DNA of 64,000 nt from Geotalea toluenoxydans JCM 15764 (lineage in GTDB: Bacteria; Desulfobacterota; Desulfuromonadia; Geobacterales; Geobacteraceae), in NCBI RefSeq assembly GCF_001311985.1, contig NZ_BBCJ01000025.1:1-64000 (forward strand), in the 5' to 3' direction. The notes under the pieces are model-generated. The model ran no database searches. It saw only the letters and a program-made list of their open reading frames with translations, and was not told the origin of the DNA. This document shows positions 21,232-31,587 of this stretch, piece after piece. The position numbers were made by a program, and so were the translations under genes. Positions within the stretch are counted from its first letter, which is position 1. Each line of letters begins with the position of its first letter.

Positions 21232-23818
21232 TTACAGCGGTGCGTTGATGTACTCGTAGTCATCGGCCCCGAAATGCTGCTCGTTGCGGGCAATGATGGT
21301 GTTCTGTCCGTAGGTTGGGATATCCACGAACCTGGAGCTGAAACCGGAGACCCTGACGATAAGGTCCTGATGCTTTTCCGGCTCCTTCTGGGCTGCCTTG
21401 AGCTCTGCCGTGCTCACGCAGTTGAACTGCACGTGGGCAATATTGAGCGCCTCCCATGTGTCCATGTATGACTTCCAGATGTCGAAGCCATGGACGCTGC
21501 GCATCATCGGCACGTTGAGCCGCTGATTGAGCAGGTTGGTTTTCTGGTTCTTCTGTACCTTGGCGACCGATTTGAGTACCGCCGTCGGTCCTTTCTTGTC
21601 CGTGCCGAAGTAGGGGGAGATCCCGCCGTCATCTGCCGCGTCACCGCCGAAACGGCCGTCCGGGGTGGGGCCGGTGCGGGAACCAACCTCCATGTAGAGG
21701 CCGACCGCCTGGCCGACCGGCAGCACAGGGCCTCCGGAGAAATTGGTCACCTTGGCCAGCTCACCACCAAGGATCTCCTCGTAGAACTTGCGGATGATTT
21801 CGTCGGCGTAGGGATCGTCGTTCCCCCATTTGGGCGCATTGAGGAAGTCCTGGCGCATGGCATCATGGCCTTCCCAGTTGGCGTGGAGGGCATCCAGGAG
21901 CTGCTTCATGGTGTACTTCTTCTCGTCGAAAACAAGTTTTTTGATGGCGACCAGGGAGTTGGCGGCAACGACGGTGGTGATCGGGTTGTGCCAGCCGTTG
22001 GGCTGCTCGGACAGTTCCACCGAGTCGATGCCCAGCTCCATGCAGCCGTCGTCGATGCTGGAGACAAAGGCATCTGCATCACCTGGCACTCGAAGTGCCG
22101 CATCACATCCTTGGCCCGGATGACCAGGCTGCTCACGTAGGCGTACTGCTTGCGGAATGCCTCCAGCAGCTCGTCGAAGGTTTTGAAGTCAGCGGCATTG
22201 CCGGTTTTGGGGCCGAGCTGCATGTCGGAGTAGGACCAGTCGTAGCCGTCGTTGAGGGCGATTTCCAGAAGTTTGGCGGGGAACATGGCACTCCCCCCCT
22301 CGGACCTGGTTTTCTGCGTCTTCCTTCTGCCGCAGACACCCGGCGACATGCAGAGCACGTTGGCCCAGCGGTGCGCCTCGTCGTCGGTGACACCGTTCTT
22401 GGTCAGGCTGAACTGACTGAAGAACTTCATCTGTTCGACCCCGATCCGGTTGTGCATGATGGAGGGATAACCGAGGCCGTCCCGGATGCACTCGAATACG
22501 AGCCTTTTGGTCTTGACGCGCCCCACGGGATCCCAGCGGAAGACGATGGAAGGCTCGGTGGTGCGGATGTTGCGCGCTCCCTCCAGGATGGCGTCGGTCA
22601 TGTCGCTGCATGCATCCACATAACCGGGCTTGGTTCCCCCTACGGTGAGAATGAAGAGGTCGTTGGAACCGGGGAATATTTCCCGGTAGGCGCGGGACTT
22701 GCCGGCGCCGTGCTCCGAAATCTTCAGCCGCTCGCACTCCACCAGTTCCACCACATCCTTGTGGGTCATGGGCTGAAAAGACTTGTCGTTGACGCTGATG
22801 TTATAGTAAGGCTCCAGCAGCTCGTCCTCTTTCTGGGCAAAGCCGCTGGCGTAGCGGTCAAGGGCATGACAGATGAGGAAGACGAACCACTTGGACTGGA
22901 AGGCATCCTTGAGTCCTTTGGCCGGCTCGGCGGGGACGCGGTGGCAGATCTCCGAGATCTCCAGCAGCTCTTCCTTGCGGGCGGAGTTTGTTTCGAAATT
23001 TTCCGCGACGATCTTGGCCAGCCGGGCGTGACGACGAGCCCAGTTGATGACCGCTTCGTCGGCAATGATCATTGCTTCCAGAGGTCGATCTTGGGAATCC
23101 AGGAGAGCTGCTTGGTGGCGTCCCAGGGGGTCTTCTCCATCTCGGCCTGGGCGTTGGCCAGCTTCTCCTTTGCCAGTTCGATCCGCTTCAGGAGGCCATC
23201 CTCCAGCACCGTCTCGTAAGGAGGGACAATGCTGTTGTAGCCGGAAGCGAACATGGGGCCTTCCATGGTGCTTACCTGATACATCCTCGTCAGGTCGATG
23301 GGATCGAAATAGGGCTCGCATTTAGCCTGAATGCTGAACGGCTTCCAGTAGTCGAGGATTTCCTGTGCCTCATCCTTCGGTTGCGGCGCGTAGTCAGTCA
23401 TCAGGTAGTCCTGAACCGCCATGTAGGCCAGTTCGGGATAGAGGGGGAACATCTCCGGATCTTCCGCATGATAGCCGATGATCAGTTCGTCGTCCTGGAG
23501 CACCAGCGTGCTATTGTTGAGGAGATGGGCGAGTCCGAGGGCGCGGCGGATCACTTCCGGCTTGCCGGCAGTGGCCTTGTGCGACTCAGTGACCAGCCGC
23601 ATTCTTTCGATGCCTGCCCGGACTTCCTTGTCGATGAATTCACCGGCAGAGGCATGCTTCCAGCGGCACCTTGCCTTGAGCCTCCTGGTCCGTTCGGTGG
23701 TCGGCTTGCAGAGGTTTTCGTGCAATATCTCGTCAGGCACGTTTATTTCTTCCGGGTTTTCCAGCGGAAAATCGATAGTCCTGCCTTTGTAGTTGATGGA
23801 CTGCGCTACCATTGCCAT
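21232..23818 (-). CDS. bssA: benzylsuccinate synthase alpha subunit, copy 1 (two frameshifts)
   Basis: Glycyl radical enzyme that adds toluene to fumarate. The active-site Cys is in MSPGVCGRRKTQKT near residue 495, and the radical Gly is in VRVSGFSSRFVD near residue 825; both match known BssA positions. The frame breaks near 23070 (before MIIADEAVINW) and near 22085; joined length is about 862 residues, the family size. ATG 23818 begins MAMVAQSINYKGR. The BssA-type assignment, as opposed to alkylsuccinate synthase, rests on the overall run of conserved segments and the bbs genes nearby. Confidence 0.92.
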
Positions 23819-23907
23819 AAGTTATCTCCCTGTGAATTAAATTTGTTTTCCATCCGGTTTCACTGATGGAAACCAGTAGTGTCTCATCCGGACTTTCCGG
23901 ATGGACA

Positions 23908-24084
23908 CTACTTGGACTTCTTGAAGGTCTGACATGAAGGGGTGGCATGCACCGTCGGCTTTGAAAGCCAGTATTTTCCCTTGGCATCTTCTTTCTGGGT
24001 CACGCAATCTCCGCGGCCCGGTTCATAGTCCCCTGCGTTTTCAGGAACGGCAAAATAGAACGAACAATCTTTGCATGTGCTCAT
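23908..24084 (-). CDS. bssC: benzylsuccinate synthase gamma subunit, copy 1
   Basis: 58 residues with Cys 4, 7, 27 and 51, starting MSTCKDCSFYFAVPENAGD and containing GKYWLSKP. This is the small gamma subunit with its own 4Fe-4S cluster that covers part of the alpha subunit. AAGGAGATCC precedes the ATG. It lies between bssD and bssA and matches the copy at 38699-38881. Confidence 0.92.
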   Translation of the reverse strand: MSTCKDCSFYFAVPENAGDYEPGRGDCVTQKEDAKGKYWLSKPTVHATPSCQTFKKSK

Positions 24085-24182
24085 AATGGATCTCCTTTAT
24101 CCTCATCACGTTTAATACCCTCCCGTCGACAAGGTGGGTTTTTAATGGTTGTCGCTGTATCTCTTAGCAGGTTGTCAACCGG

Positions 24183-25232
24183 TTAACGCCGGACTGGAAC
24201 CACCCCCTTCGTTTGTGGCGCATATGGCCTCAGCGGCAGGCCACTGCGATCGGCTTTCGATGACTCGTTGCCGACAACGTTTCCTGTTGAAGCCATGGTG
24301 CCGATCAAGCCGCCGACGGTAACTTCGCGGATTCCTTTCAACCTGAGGGCGTCCGCCAGGGGGAAAAGGTTTCGGGCAGGAAGATCCGGGACCCCCAGGT
24401 AGGTGTAGCTCCGCCCCAATTGCACATATTTGCCGGTTGCATATGAGTGATAGGGGAGCAGGTCCACACCATTGAGATTGTCGGCGAACTGTCCCAGATA
24501 CTCTATATAGGCTTCGAAATCATCGGCGGTGTCATTGATCCCAGGAATAATCGGCAGATGGATGCGCGTGGCAGCCCCGGCCTGTATGAGCCGTTCGAAA
24601 TTTGCCAGGATTTTGTGAAGGGAGCCGCCGATCACCTGCTCGTACCTCTCCGGCTTCAGCGATTTGATATCGACGATGAACAGGTCGACAAATTCCAACA
24701 GGGGGTTGATGTTTTCCCACTCTGCAAAGAGGCAGGTCTCCATTGCCACGTGGATGTTCTCCCGGACTTTTAGAATACGTGCCAGTTCACGGGTAAATGC
24801 CGGGTACATGAGTGGTTCACCACCACTGATCGTGACTCCGCCTCCGCTGTTGTTGTAAAAAATGCGGTCTGATACCGCTTCTTCTACAATGGCGTTCATA
24901 TTCAGAGACTTGCCCACCGTTTCACGTGCACCGAACCGGCAGGCGGATACACATCCCAGGCACGCCGTGCAGCGGCTTCTGTCGACAATTTCTTCGATAC
25001 CCTTTTTCGGCCCAAAGGATGTGCATACGCCGGATGGGCAACTGCTGGCGCACTGCCCGCATCCCTGGCATTTGTTTGCGTGAAAATAGAATTCTGGTTT
25101 CAAGCTGATATTTTCTGGATTATGACACCAGGGGCAATGGAGAGGACACCCCTTGACGAAGATGGTGGTTCTGATGCCGGGGCCGTCCTGCAGACAGAAC
25201 CTCTGGATTTCGGTGATAAGTGGCGTGAGCAT
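24183..25232 (-). CDS. bssD: benzylsuccinate synthase activating enzyme, copy 1
   Basis: Radical SAM activase of 349 residues that installs the glycyl radical on BssA. The SAM cluster motif CPLHCPWC uses Cys 29, 33 and 36. A ferredoxin-like insert follows with CQGCGQCASSC and CTACLGCVSAC, typical of hydrocarbon-activating glycyl radical activases. GGGVTISGGEPL is the SAM-binding stretch. I chose ATG 25232 because AGGAGG lies six bases upstream; an in-frame extension to 25304 has none. First gene of the bss1 operon. Confidence 0.93.
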   Translation of the reverse strand: MLTPLITEIQRFCLQDGPGIRTTIFVKGCPLHCPWCHNPENISLKPEFYFHANKCQGCGQCASSCPSGVCTSFGPKKGIEEIVDRSRCTACLGCVSACRFGARETVGKSLNMNAIVEEAVSDRIFYNNSGGGVTISGGEPLMYPAFTRELARILKVRENIHVAMETCLFAEWENINPLLEFVDLFIVDIKSLKPERYEQVIGGSLHKILANFERLIQAGAATRIHLPIIPGINDTADDFEAYIEYLGQFADNLNGVDLLPYHSYATGKYVQLGRSYTYLGVPDLPARNLFPLADALRLKGIREVTVGGLIGTMASTGNVVGNESSKADRSGLPLRPYAPQTKGVVPVRR

Positions 25233-25282
25233 CCGGTACCTCCTTTGGGGGTAGGCAGATTTGCTTTCATAAGGATATTGAT

Positions 25283-25309
25283 AGCAGGAGCCATGCCAAA
25301 ACAATGTTT
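25283..25309 (-). promoter_or_regulatory. sigma-54 promoter of bss1 with abutting palindrome
   Basis: On the minus strand TGGCAT (25298-25293) and TGCT (25286-25283) give a -24/-12 pair with 12-base GG-GC spacing. The palindrome AAACAATGTTT (25299-25309) touches the -24 box, exactly as at the bbs and bss2 promoters. It lies about 50 bases upstream of bssD. Confidence 0.8.
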
Positions 25310-25677
25310 CATAAATATTGGCGTGGTAGTGGTGCGATAGGTTACGTATGTAGTCTTGTTGCGGTAAAGTATTGTAGATTCAGTAAGTTGAATAAAAAAC
25401 AACACAGAATAATATTGTTTTGTAACGGTGGTTATTTTGAGGGGTAATGGCGTCCGGGAAGGGAAATTGAAACTCTTTCAACCTTTGCTCAATTTCTAAA
25501 TACCGCCAGACCGGTTCTTCTTTTTCAGAAAATGATAAAATTTTTTTTCACGAAGCGCCAAACTCGCATAGGTGGGAATAAATGGGGTTCAGGCGAGGGG
25601 TGAGACCTTTTAAGTTCTTCTGTAGGACATCCGCGGTGAGGGTAAAAATTTGCTTTTTTACCTGAATATGGTTATAT

Positions 25678-25688
25678 AAAACATTGTT
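25678..25688. promoter_or_regulatory. AAACATTGTTC palindrome before activator 1
   Basis: A near-palindrome matching the AAACANTGTTT element at the bss and bbs promoters, 33 bases upstream of the activator start. It may serve autoregulation or act as the distant enhancer for bssD; the matching site before activator 2 is at 40537-40547. The rest of the 25233-25720 gap shows no gene. Confidence 0.5.
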
Positions 25689-25720
25689 CGATAAATCTAA
25701 AGATTTGTAGAAGGACTGAA

Positions 25721-27458
25721 ATGGAGAAAAAAAATAGGATGGCAAAAGGTTTGCCCGCATATGATTCCGTTAGTAGTAGCATGCGATCACAATTGCGTTT
25801 TTCCAGTGAAACTGGCCAGATATGGCTGCACGAACACCGGATGCTGCTGGTGCATGCCGATGCCCACGCCTTGATGCGCCGCGAGTTGATCGATGCGCTG
25901 GGGATGGGGCGTGCACGTGGATTGCTCATGCGCATGGGATATGTGTCGGGGATGAGCGACTTCGAGCTTACCCGTCTCAACCCCGAAATTACCAGCGACT
26001 TGCAATTGTACATGGCCGGACCGCTGCTTCACACTCTGGAAGGAATTGTTAAAACTACCATTACTAAACTGGAAATAAACCGTCAAATCGGCAAATTCTA
26101 TGTTGAGGCCAAATGGGAGAACTCATGGGAGGGGCAGGCTCACTTGCGTCATTATGGTGAGTCGTCCGAGGGTGTCTGCTGGAACCTGATCGGCTATGCC
26201 AGTGGCTATACTTCTGCCTTCATGGGCAGGCCTGTGTTATGCAAAGAGGTCGCCTGCCATGCAATGGGCGGAAGCCATTGTTCTCTCGTTGGTAAGCCGG
26301 TTGAAGAGTGGGATGATGCAAGTGATTTCGAGTTGCTGACTAATCACGAATCCATCGCCGAACAGCTAATCGGTCTGCAAAATCAGGTCGTGCAGTTGCG
26401 TTCTGCCATGGGTAAGAAAACGAAGCTGCCGTCCGATATTGTCGGTAATTCGCCTGCTTTTCTTACCGCTTACGAACTGCTTACCCAAGCAGCCGACAGC
26501 CAGATCAACGTTCTGCTCCAGGGGGAGACGGGGGTCGGCAAGGAGGTTTTCGCGCGTACGCTGCATGAGAAGGGGGTTCGTTGCAAGGAGTCGTTCATCG
26601 CCATTAACTGTGCCGCCATACCCCATGATCTGGTGGAATCGGAACTGTTCGGCGTTGAGAAAGGCGCATTTACCGGCGCCCTTGCCTCCAGGCCCGGTCG
26701 TTTCGAGCGAGCCGACGGCGGCACATTATTCCTGGATGAGGTGGGGGACCTGCCCCTGTCGGCCCAGGCGAAGCTGCTTCGCGTGCTGCAGGAGGGTGAG
26801 GTTGAACGTCTGGGAGGCACAGAAATCTACAAGGTGAATGTACGGCTGGTTGCGGCAACCAACATCGACCTGAAACAGCTCGTGGGGAATGGTAAATTTC
26901 GTTCCGACTTGTATTACCGGTTGAATGCTCTGCAGATCAACATTCCTCCCCTCAGATCGTAAGCTTGACATTTTGATCCTGGCTAAGAGTTTTCTCAAGA
27001 AATTCAGTGATATTAACGGGAAAAAACTGCGCGGTTTCTCCGACAAGGCCAAGCTGGCTTTGCTCGCCTATCAATGGCCGGGCAATATCAGGGAACTGCA
27101 GAACGTTGTGGAGCGCGGGGTTATGCTTGCTCCCAATGGTAATCATATTGCAATAAATCACATGTTTCCTTCCTATAACGAACAGGTAACCGAATTGCGC
27201 CTTGATGGCAAAGGGGGGTTAACCGACAGCCAGAGAGAAAGCGGCAAGGATTTCTGCGAGGCGATCCTGAGCGGCAAAATTACCCTTGAACAGGCCAATA
27301 CTCTGTTGGCGGAAGCTGCAGTCGAGAAAGCAAAGGGCAATCTTTCCGCAGCGGCGAGAATGCTCGGTCTCTCACGTCCCCAGCTTGCCTATCGCCTGGA
27401 GCACCAGAGTGAGACCTCGACGAAAAACGGCAAGCAAAACGGTTCCCCCGTGAGCTAA
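25721..27458 (+). CDS. sigma-54-dependent activator with V4R sensor domain, copy 1 (one frameshift)
   Basis: XylR/DmpR-class activator of about 580 residues. The N-terminal XylR_N part ([20 protein letters not shown]) and a V4R ligand-binding domain (HYGESSEGVCWNLIGYASG) occupy residues 1-205. The AAA+ domain has Walker A GETGVGKE, the sigma-54 contact loop KGAFTGALA, and [11 protein letters not shown]. The C-terminus is a Fis-type helix-turn-helix. The frame stops at 26960 inside IPPLR; the downstream frame resumes [16 protein letters not shown]. Copy 2 breaks at the same codon. It faces away from bssD and probably responds to toluene. Confidence 0.82.
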
Positions 27459-27517
27459 AAGTCAGCCGCGACATGGTCCGTTCGCTCTGTCGCCACAGCT
27501 GCGGACCTTGCAGTGCC
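27458..27517. repeat. 60-bp direct repeat, unit 1
   Basis: This 60-base stretch recurs at 27657-27716 with two mismatches. It begins just at the activator 1 stop. Each unit contains GGTCCG and CGGACC as an inverted pair that could form a hairpin. Confidence 0.85.
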
Positions 27518-27656
27518 GCCCCCCGTAATTATCCACGACGCTTAAATTGGCGTGTTGCCTTCGTTCCAGATGCGGCGGGTGTCCGCTCGCCGCTGTAGCT
27601 CGTCACTCTCTCCCCATGCCACGACAGCCTTCCCCAAAAATGAGAATTATGCGAAT

Positions 27657-27716
27657 AAAGTCAGCCGCGACATGGTCCGTTCGCTCTGTCGCCACAGCTA
27701 CGGACCTTGCGGTGCC
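27657..27716. repeat. 60-bp direct repeat, unit 2
   Basis: Second unit of the repeat described at 27458-27517, ending 15 bases before the end of the convergent RND gene. The 139 bases between units contain nothing I recognise. Confidence 0.85.
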
Positions 27717-27731
27717 CTCCTGCACAACCAG

Positions 27732-30192
27732 CTAACCCGCCGTTTCGATTTCCCCAGGAATCCCTTCTTCAACATATTCTTCAACGGTTTCATTCACCGT
27801 ATTGAGCATGAAGTGCGACAGGGCTGGGATGAGGATGAGGGCGCCGAACATGTTCCAGAGGAACATGAAGGTGAGGAGGATTCCCATATCTGCCTGGAAT
27901 TTGATCGGCGACAGGGCCAGGTGATGACGCCGCCGGCCAGGGTGATTCCCACCAGGCCTACGACCTTGCCGGTGAACTGGACCGCCTTCTGGTACGCCTC
28001 CCCCAGAGAGAGCCCCTCCCGCTGGTACTTGAGCTGCATGCTCAAAAGATAGAGAGCGTAATCGATGCCGATGCCGACCCCGAGGGCGATGACCGGCAGG
28101 GTGGCGACCTTGACACCGATGCCGAGGGCGACCATCAGCGCCTCGCACAGGATCGAGGTGAGCACCAGCGGCAGCACTGCCACCAGAACGGCCCGCCAGC
28201 TTCGGAAGGTGATGAAGCAGAGCACGATGACGGCGCCGTAAACATAGAGCAGCATGGTACGGTTGGCTGACTTGACCACGATGTTGGTGGCGGCCTCGAT
28301 GCCGGAGCTCCCCGCCGCCAGCATGAACTGCCGGTCCTTGGTGGTGTGCTTTTTGACGAATTCCTCGGCCACGGTGAGGACCCGGCTCAGGGTTTCGGCC
28401 TTGTGGTCGGAGAGGTAGGCGATGACCGGCGTGACGGAGATGGTGCTGTTGATCAGGTCCGGGTTGTCGAAACAGGACTGCTGGCCGCTGTAGTTGAGGA
28501 CCTCCTGGCTGCGGTTGAGGGTGTACCATTTGGGGTTTCCATCATAGGTGCCGGCGGTGATCATACGGATGGCGTCGGACATGGTAACGGTGGTCTGAAC
28601 GCCGGGTACCTGCTGCAGGGCCAGGGCGAGGCGGTCGGCCTCTATGAGTGGCGCATATTTGATGGCGCCCTCGACCGGGGTCTTGAGGATGACGGCAAAC
28701 TGGTCGCTGGAGAGGGAATAGTTGCTGGTGATGTAATTGTTGTCCTTGTTGTAGCGGGAGTTGGGCCTGAGTTCCGGGGCGCCGGGGTCCAGGTCGCCGA
28801 TCTTCAGGTTCAGGCTGACGACGAAGCCGGCCACTGCCAGGATTGCGGAGACGGCCACGGCCCGGGTGGCCCAGCGGCGCTGGGTGAAGTGGTCCAGAAG
28901 CTCCACAGCGCCCCGATCCCTTTGCCGGTAGTTTCTTCGCTTTCCTCCTGAAGGCTTCTGCCGGCCGCCTTCGGGCTGACCCCCGTGTAGGAGAGGAAGA
29001 CCGGCAGGAGCAGCAGGTTGGTGATGACCAGGCCGGCCACGCCGATGCTGGCAGTGAGCGCCAGGTCTTTGATGACCGGGATGTCGATCAGCATCAGTAC
29101 GGCAAAGCCGACCGCATCGGCCATGAGGGCGGTGAGGCCTGCCAGGAATAGGCGGCGGAAGGTGTAGCGGGCTGCTACCAGTTTGTGGGTGCCGCGTCCC
29201 ACGTCCTGCATGATGCCGTTCATCTTCTGCACGCCGTGGGAAACGCCGATGGCAAAAACCAGGAACGGCACCAGGATAGAGTAGGGGTCCAGCTCGAAGC
29301 CCAGGGTGGCGACTATCCCCAGTTGCCAGATGACCGCCATCACGGAGCAGAGGATGACCAGGCCCGTGCTACGGATGCAGCGGGTGTAGAGGAAGATGAC
29401 GATGGCTGCGATAAGGGCGGCGATGCCGAAATAGGTCATCACCTGCATCAGGCCGTCGATCAGGTCACCTACCAGCTTGGCAAAGCCGACGATGTGTATC
29501 TTGACCTCGCCCTTGCCCATTGCCTCGTACTTCTTCCGAATGTCGTTCTCGATCTGCTTGGAGAAGGCGTTGTAGTCGAGCCTTTTTCCCGTGGTGGGGT
29601 CCTTGTCCAGGAGCGGCACAAAGACCATGGCTGATTTGTAGTTGGTTGCCAGGAGGCTCCCCACGATGCCCGAGCGGGTGATGTTCTGCTTGAGCTTCGA
29701 CACCTTTTCTTCGGAGCCGTCGAAGTTGTCGGGCATGACCGGTCCGCCCTGGAACCCCTCCTCGGTGACCTCGTTCCAGCGGACCGCCGGGGTCCAGATT
29801 GACTTCACCCAGGCCCGGTCCACTCCGGGGGTGAGCACCAGATCGTCGTTGACCTGCCGCAAAATATCCAGGTACCGGGGATCGAAGATGTCCCCCCTGG
29901 TGTTCTCCACCACCACCCGGATCGAGTTGCCCAGGCCTGGCAGGTCCTGCTTGTTTGCCAGATAGTTCTTGATGTAGGGGTGGCTCTGGGGGAGCATCTT
30001 CTCGAAGCTCGCGTTGAAGACAATCCTGGTTGTCTGGTAGGCCAGGGCCAGGGTGACGACCACGCAGGCGATCATCACCGCCAGCCGGTTGTTGAAGATC
30101 AGCCGCTCAAGCCAGTTGCCGGATTTCTGGTCGAAATCCTTCAACTCCTTGACGACCGGCATTTCCTCAGTATTTCCCGTTCCAACTGCCAT
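27732..30192 (-). CDS. RND/MMPL-family transporter, toluene-cluster copy (two frameshifts)
   Basis: About 818 residues when joined. Two repeats of the RND/SSD topology are visible: a single N-terminal membrane span, a large periplasmic loop (NASFEKMLPQSHPYIKNY), five or six spans with FLVFAIGVSHGVQKMNGI, then a second half with VIALGVGIGIDYALYLLS. The frame breaks near 28895 and 27925. ATG 30192 follows CAGGAGAG. It is the last gene of a DUF1302-DUF1329-YCF48-RND run downstream of bss2, a module often seen with lipophilic-compound metabolism. Direction of transport is unknown. Confidence 0.82.
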
Positions 30193-30248
30193 GTCAGCTC
30201 TCCTGTTTTGACTGATTTTGAATTGAAATAGCATTATGCGATTTCTTT

Positions 30249-30412
30249 GTAGGGGCACCCCTTGCGGGTGCCCAATCAGGGCGGGCGCCCAATCAGGGCG
30301 CCTAATCAGCGGTTGCCCAATCAGCGGGTGCCCAATCAGGGCGGGTGCCCAATCAGCGGGTGCCCCAATCAGCGGGTGCCCCAATCAGGGCGGGCGCAAG
30401 GCCCGCCCCTAC
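30249..30412. repeat. MITE-like element with internal ~17-20 bp tandem repeats
   Basis: Terminal inverted repeats GTAGGGGC (30249) and GCCCCTAC (30412) enclose about eight degenerate copies of CCCAATCAG followed by GGCG or CGGGTG. Copy spacing varies between about 12 and 20 bases. The right end overlaps the stop of the YCF48 gene. It looks like a palindromic intergenic element expanded by tandem duplication. Confidence 0.8.
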
Positions 30413-31514
30413 CTGATCGTTTGTACCTTCACGCCCCGCTTGCCGACCAGGGCCAGAGTGTTGCCGTCAATGGCGGCCACACCGGCGGCTGGCGTCGGCC
30501 GGTCGATTTTGAGCTGGTTGAAGCTGGTGCCGTCATCGCTGCTCACCAGCACATGTCCCCCCTGGCTCACCAGGACGATCTTGCCATCGTCGGTGACAGT
30601 GCCACCCATCAGGCCTACCGGTATGCCGGTCTCGATCTTCTGCCAGGTGGAACCGCCATCCCTGCTTTTGAAGGCATTGCCGCGCATGCCGTAGGCGATT
30701 ACCGCCCCGTTTTTGCCGGTGATGCCGAAAAAGGTGCCGGCATAGGCGGTCTTTAGCGCCGTGAATCGTTTCTTTGTCTGGTCCAGCTTGAATACCGTGC
30801 CCTGTTCGGAGGTAATGAACAGATCCTTGCCGACGGGACGTATGGCATAGAGGTGAAAGCGCTTCGGGTTGTCTATCCTGTCGTACCACGGGGTCCAGCT
30901 CTTGCCGCCGTCAACCGTACGGAAGATCAGGTTGAAGGCGCCAACGATGAAGCCGGTGGTGTCGCTTTCGAACCAGACGTCCAGGAACGGTTTGTCAGGC
31001 CCCTGATCGACGAATTTCTTCATTTCCGCCATCATTGCCGCGGTCTCCGGCCCGCCCGGCGCGCCTACCGGCGTATTTTCGGGGGCGTGGCAGGCGCCGC
31101 AGCTGTTAGTTCCCATGTAGTGGCCTATCAGGACCTGGGCCGCTGCCCGGCCGTCGAACTGCTTGACCCAGCTGGCCCCGCCGTCGGCCGAGTGCAGAAC
31201 TACCCCGTCGTGCCCCACGGCCCATCCCTTCTGCGCTGACGGGAAATGCACCGCCAACAGGTCTGAGCTCACCGGAACACTGGCCTGGGTCCAGGTCTTG
31301 CCCTGTCGTCGGAATAGACGATGTGGCCGTGCTGGCCCACCCCCACCACCCGCTTCCCGGCCGTGGCGACGCTGATGAGAAGGGTCTTCTCCGCATGCCG
31401 GTTCTTCAGCGCCGGCGTGTCGAGAACATCGTTGAAAGACGCTGCGGCAAACGTGATGAATGAGAGCATGACCGTGGCGGCTGCAGGCAATATCAGTAGT
31501 ATTCTCGATTTCAT
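30409..31514 (-). CDS. secreted YCF48-like BNR-repeat protein with a CxxCH motif (one frameshift)
   Basis: Signal peptide MKSRILLILPAAATVMLSF with cleavage near AAA/SF, then repeated beta-propeller blades of the YCF48/BNR type (GWAVGHDGVVLHSADGGASW, FRTVDGGKSWTPWY). An insert NSCGACHAPEN carries a c-type haem-binding CxxCH, unusual for this family. The frame breaks near 31300; joined length is about 368 residues. It probably acts in the periplasm beside the RND and DUF1329 proteins. A second family member without CxxCH is at 55628. Confidence 0.78.
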
Positions 31515-31587
31515 AGTTACTCCCTTTCAGTGTATCTGCCGAGGCACTCCCGACGCTTCTTTTCCCGTGGCCGGGAGTGCCCATCCA

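Noticed and set aside
22095-23219. Long plus-strand frame inside bssA copy 1
   Set aside because: Antisense shadow of a clear glycyl radical enzyme; a matching shadow occurs at 37100-38107 opposite copy 2.
27552-28052. Plus-strand frame between the direct repeats and the RND gene
   Set aside because: It runs antisense into the RND transporter and shows no coding features of its own.
30249-30412. CRISPR array
   Set aside because: Repeats are short, degenerate and without unique spacers of constant length; no cas genes are present.
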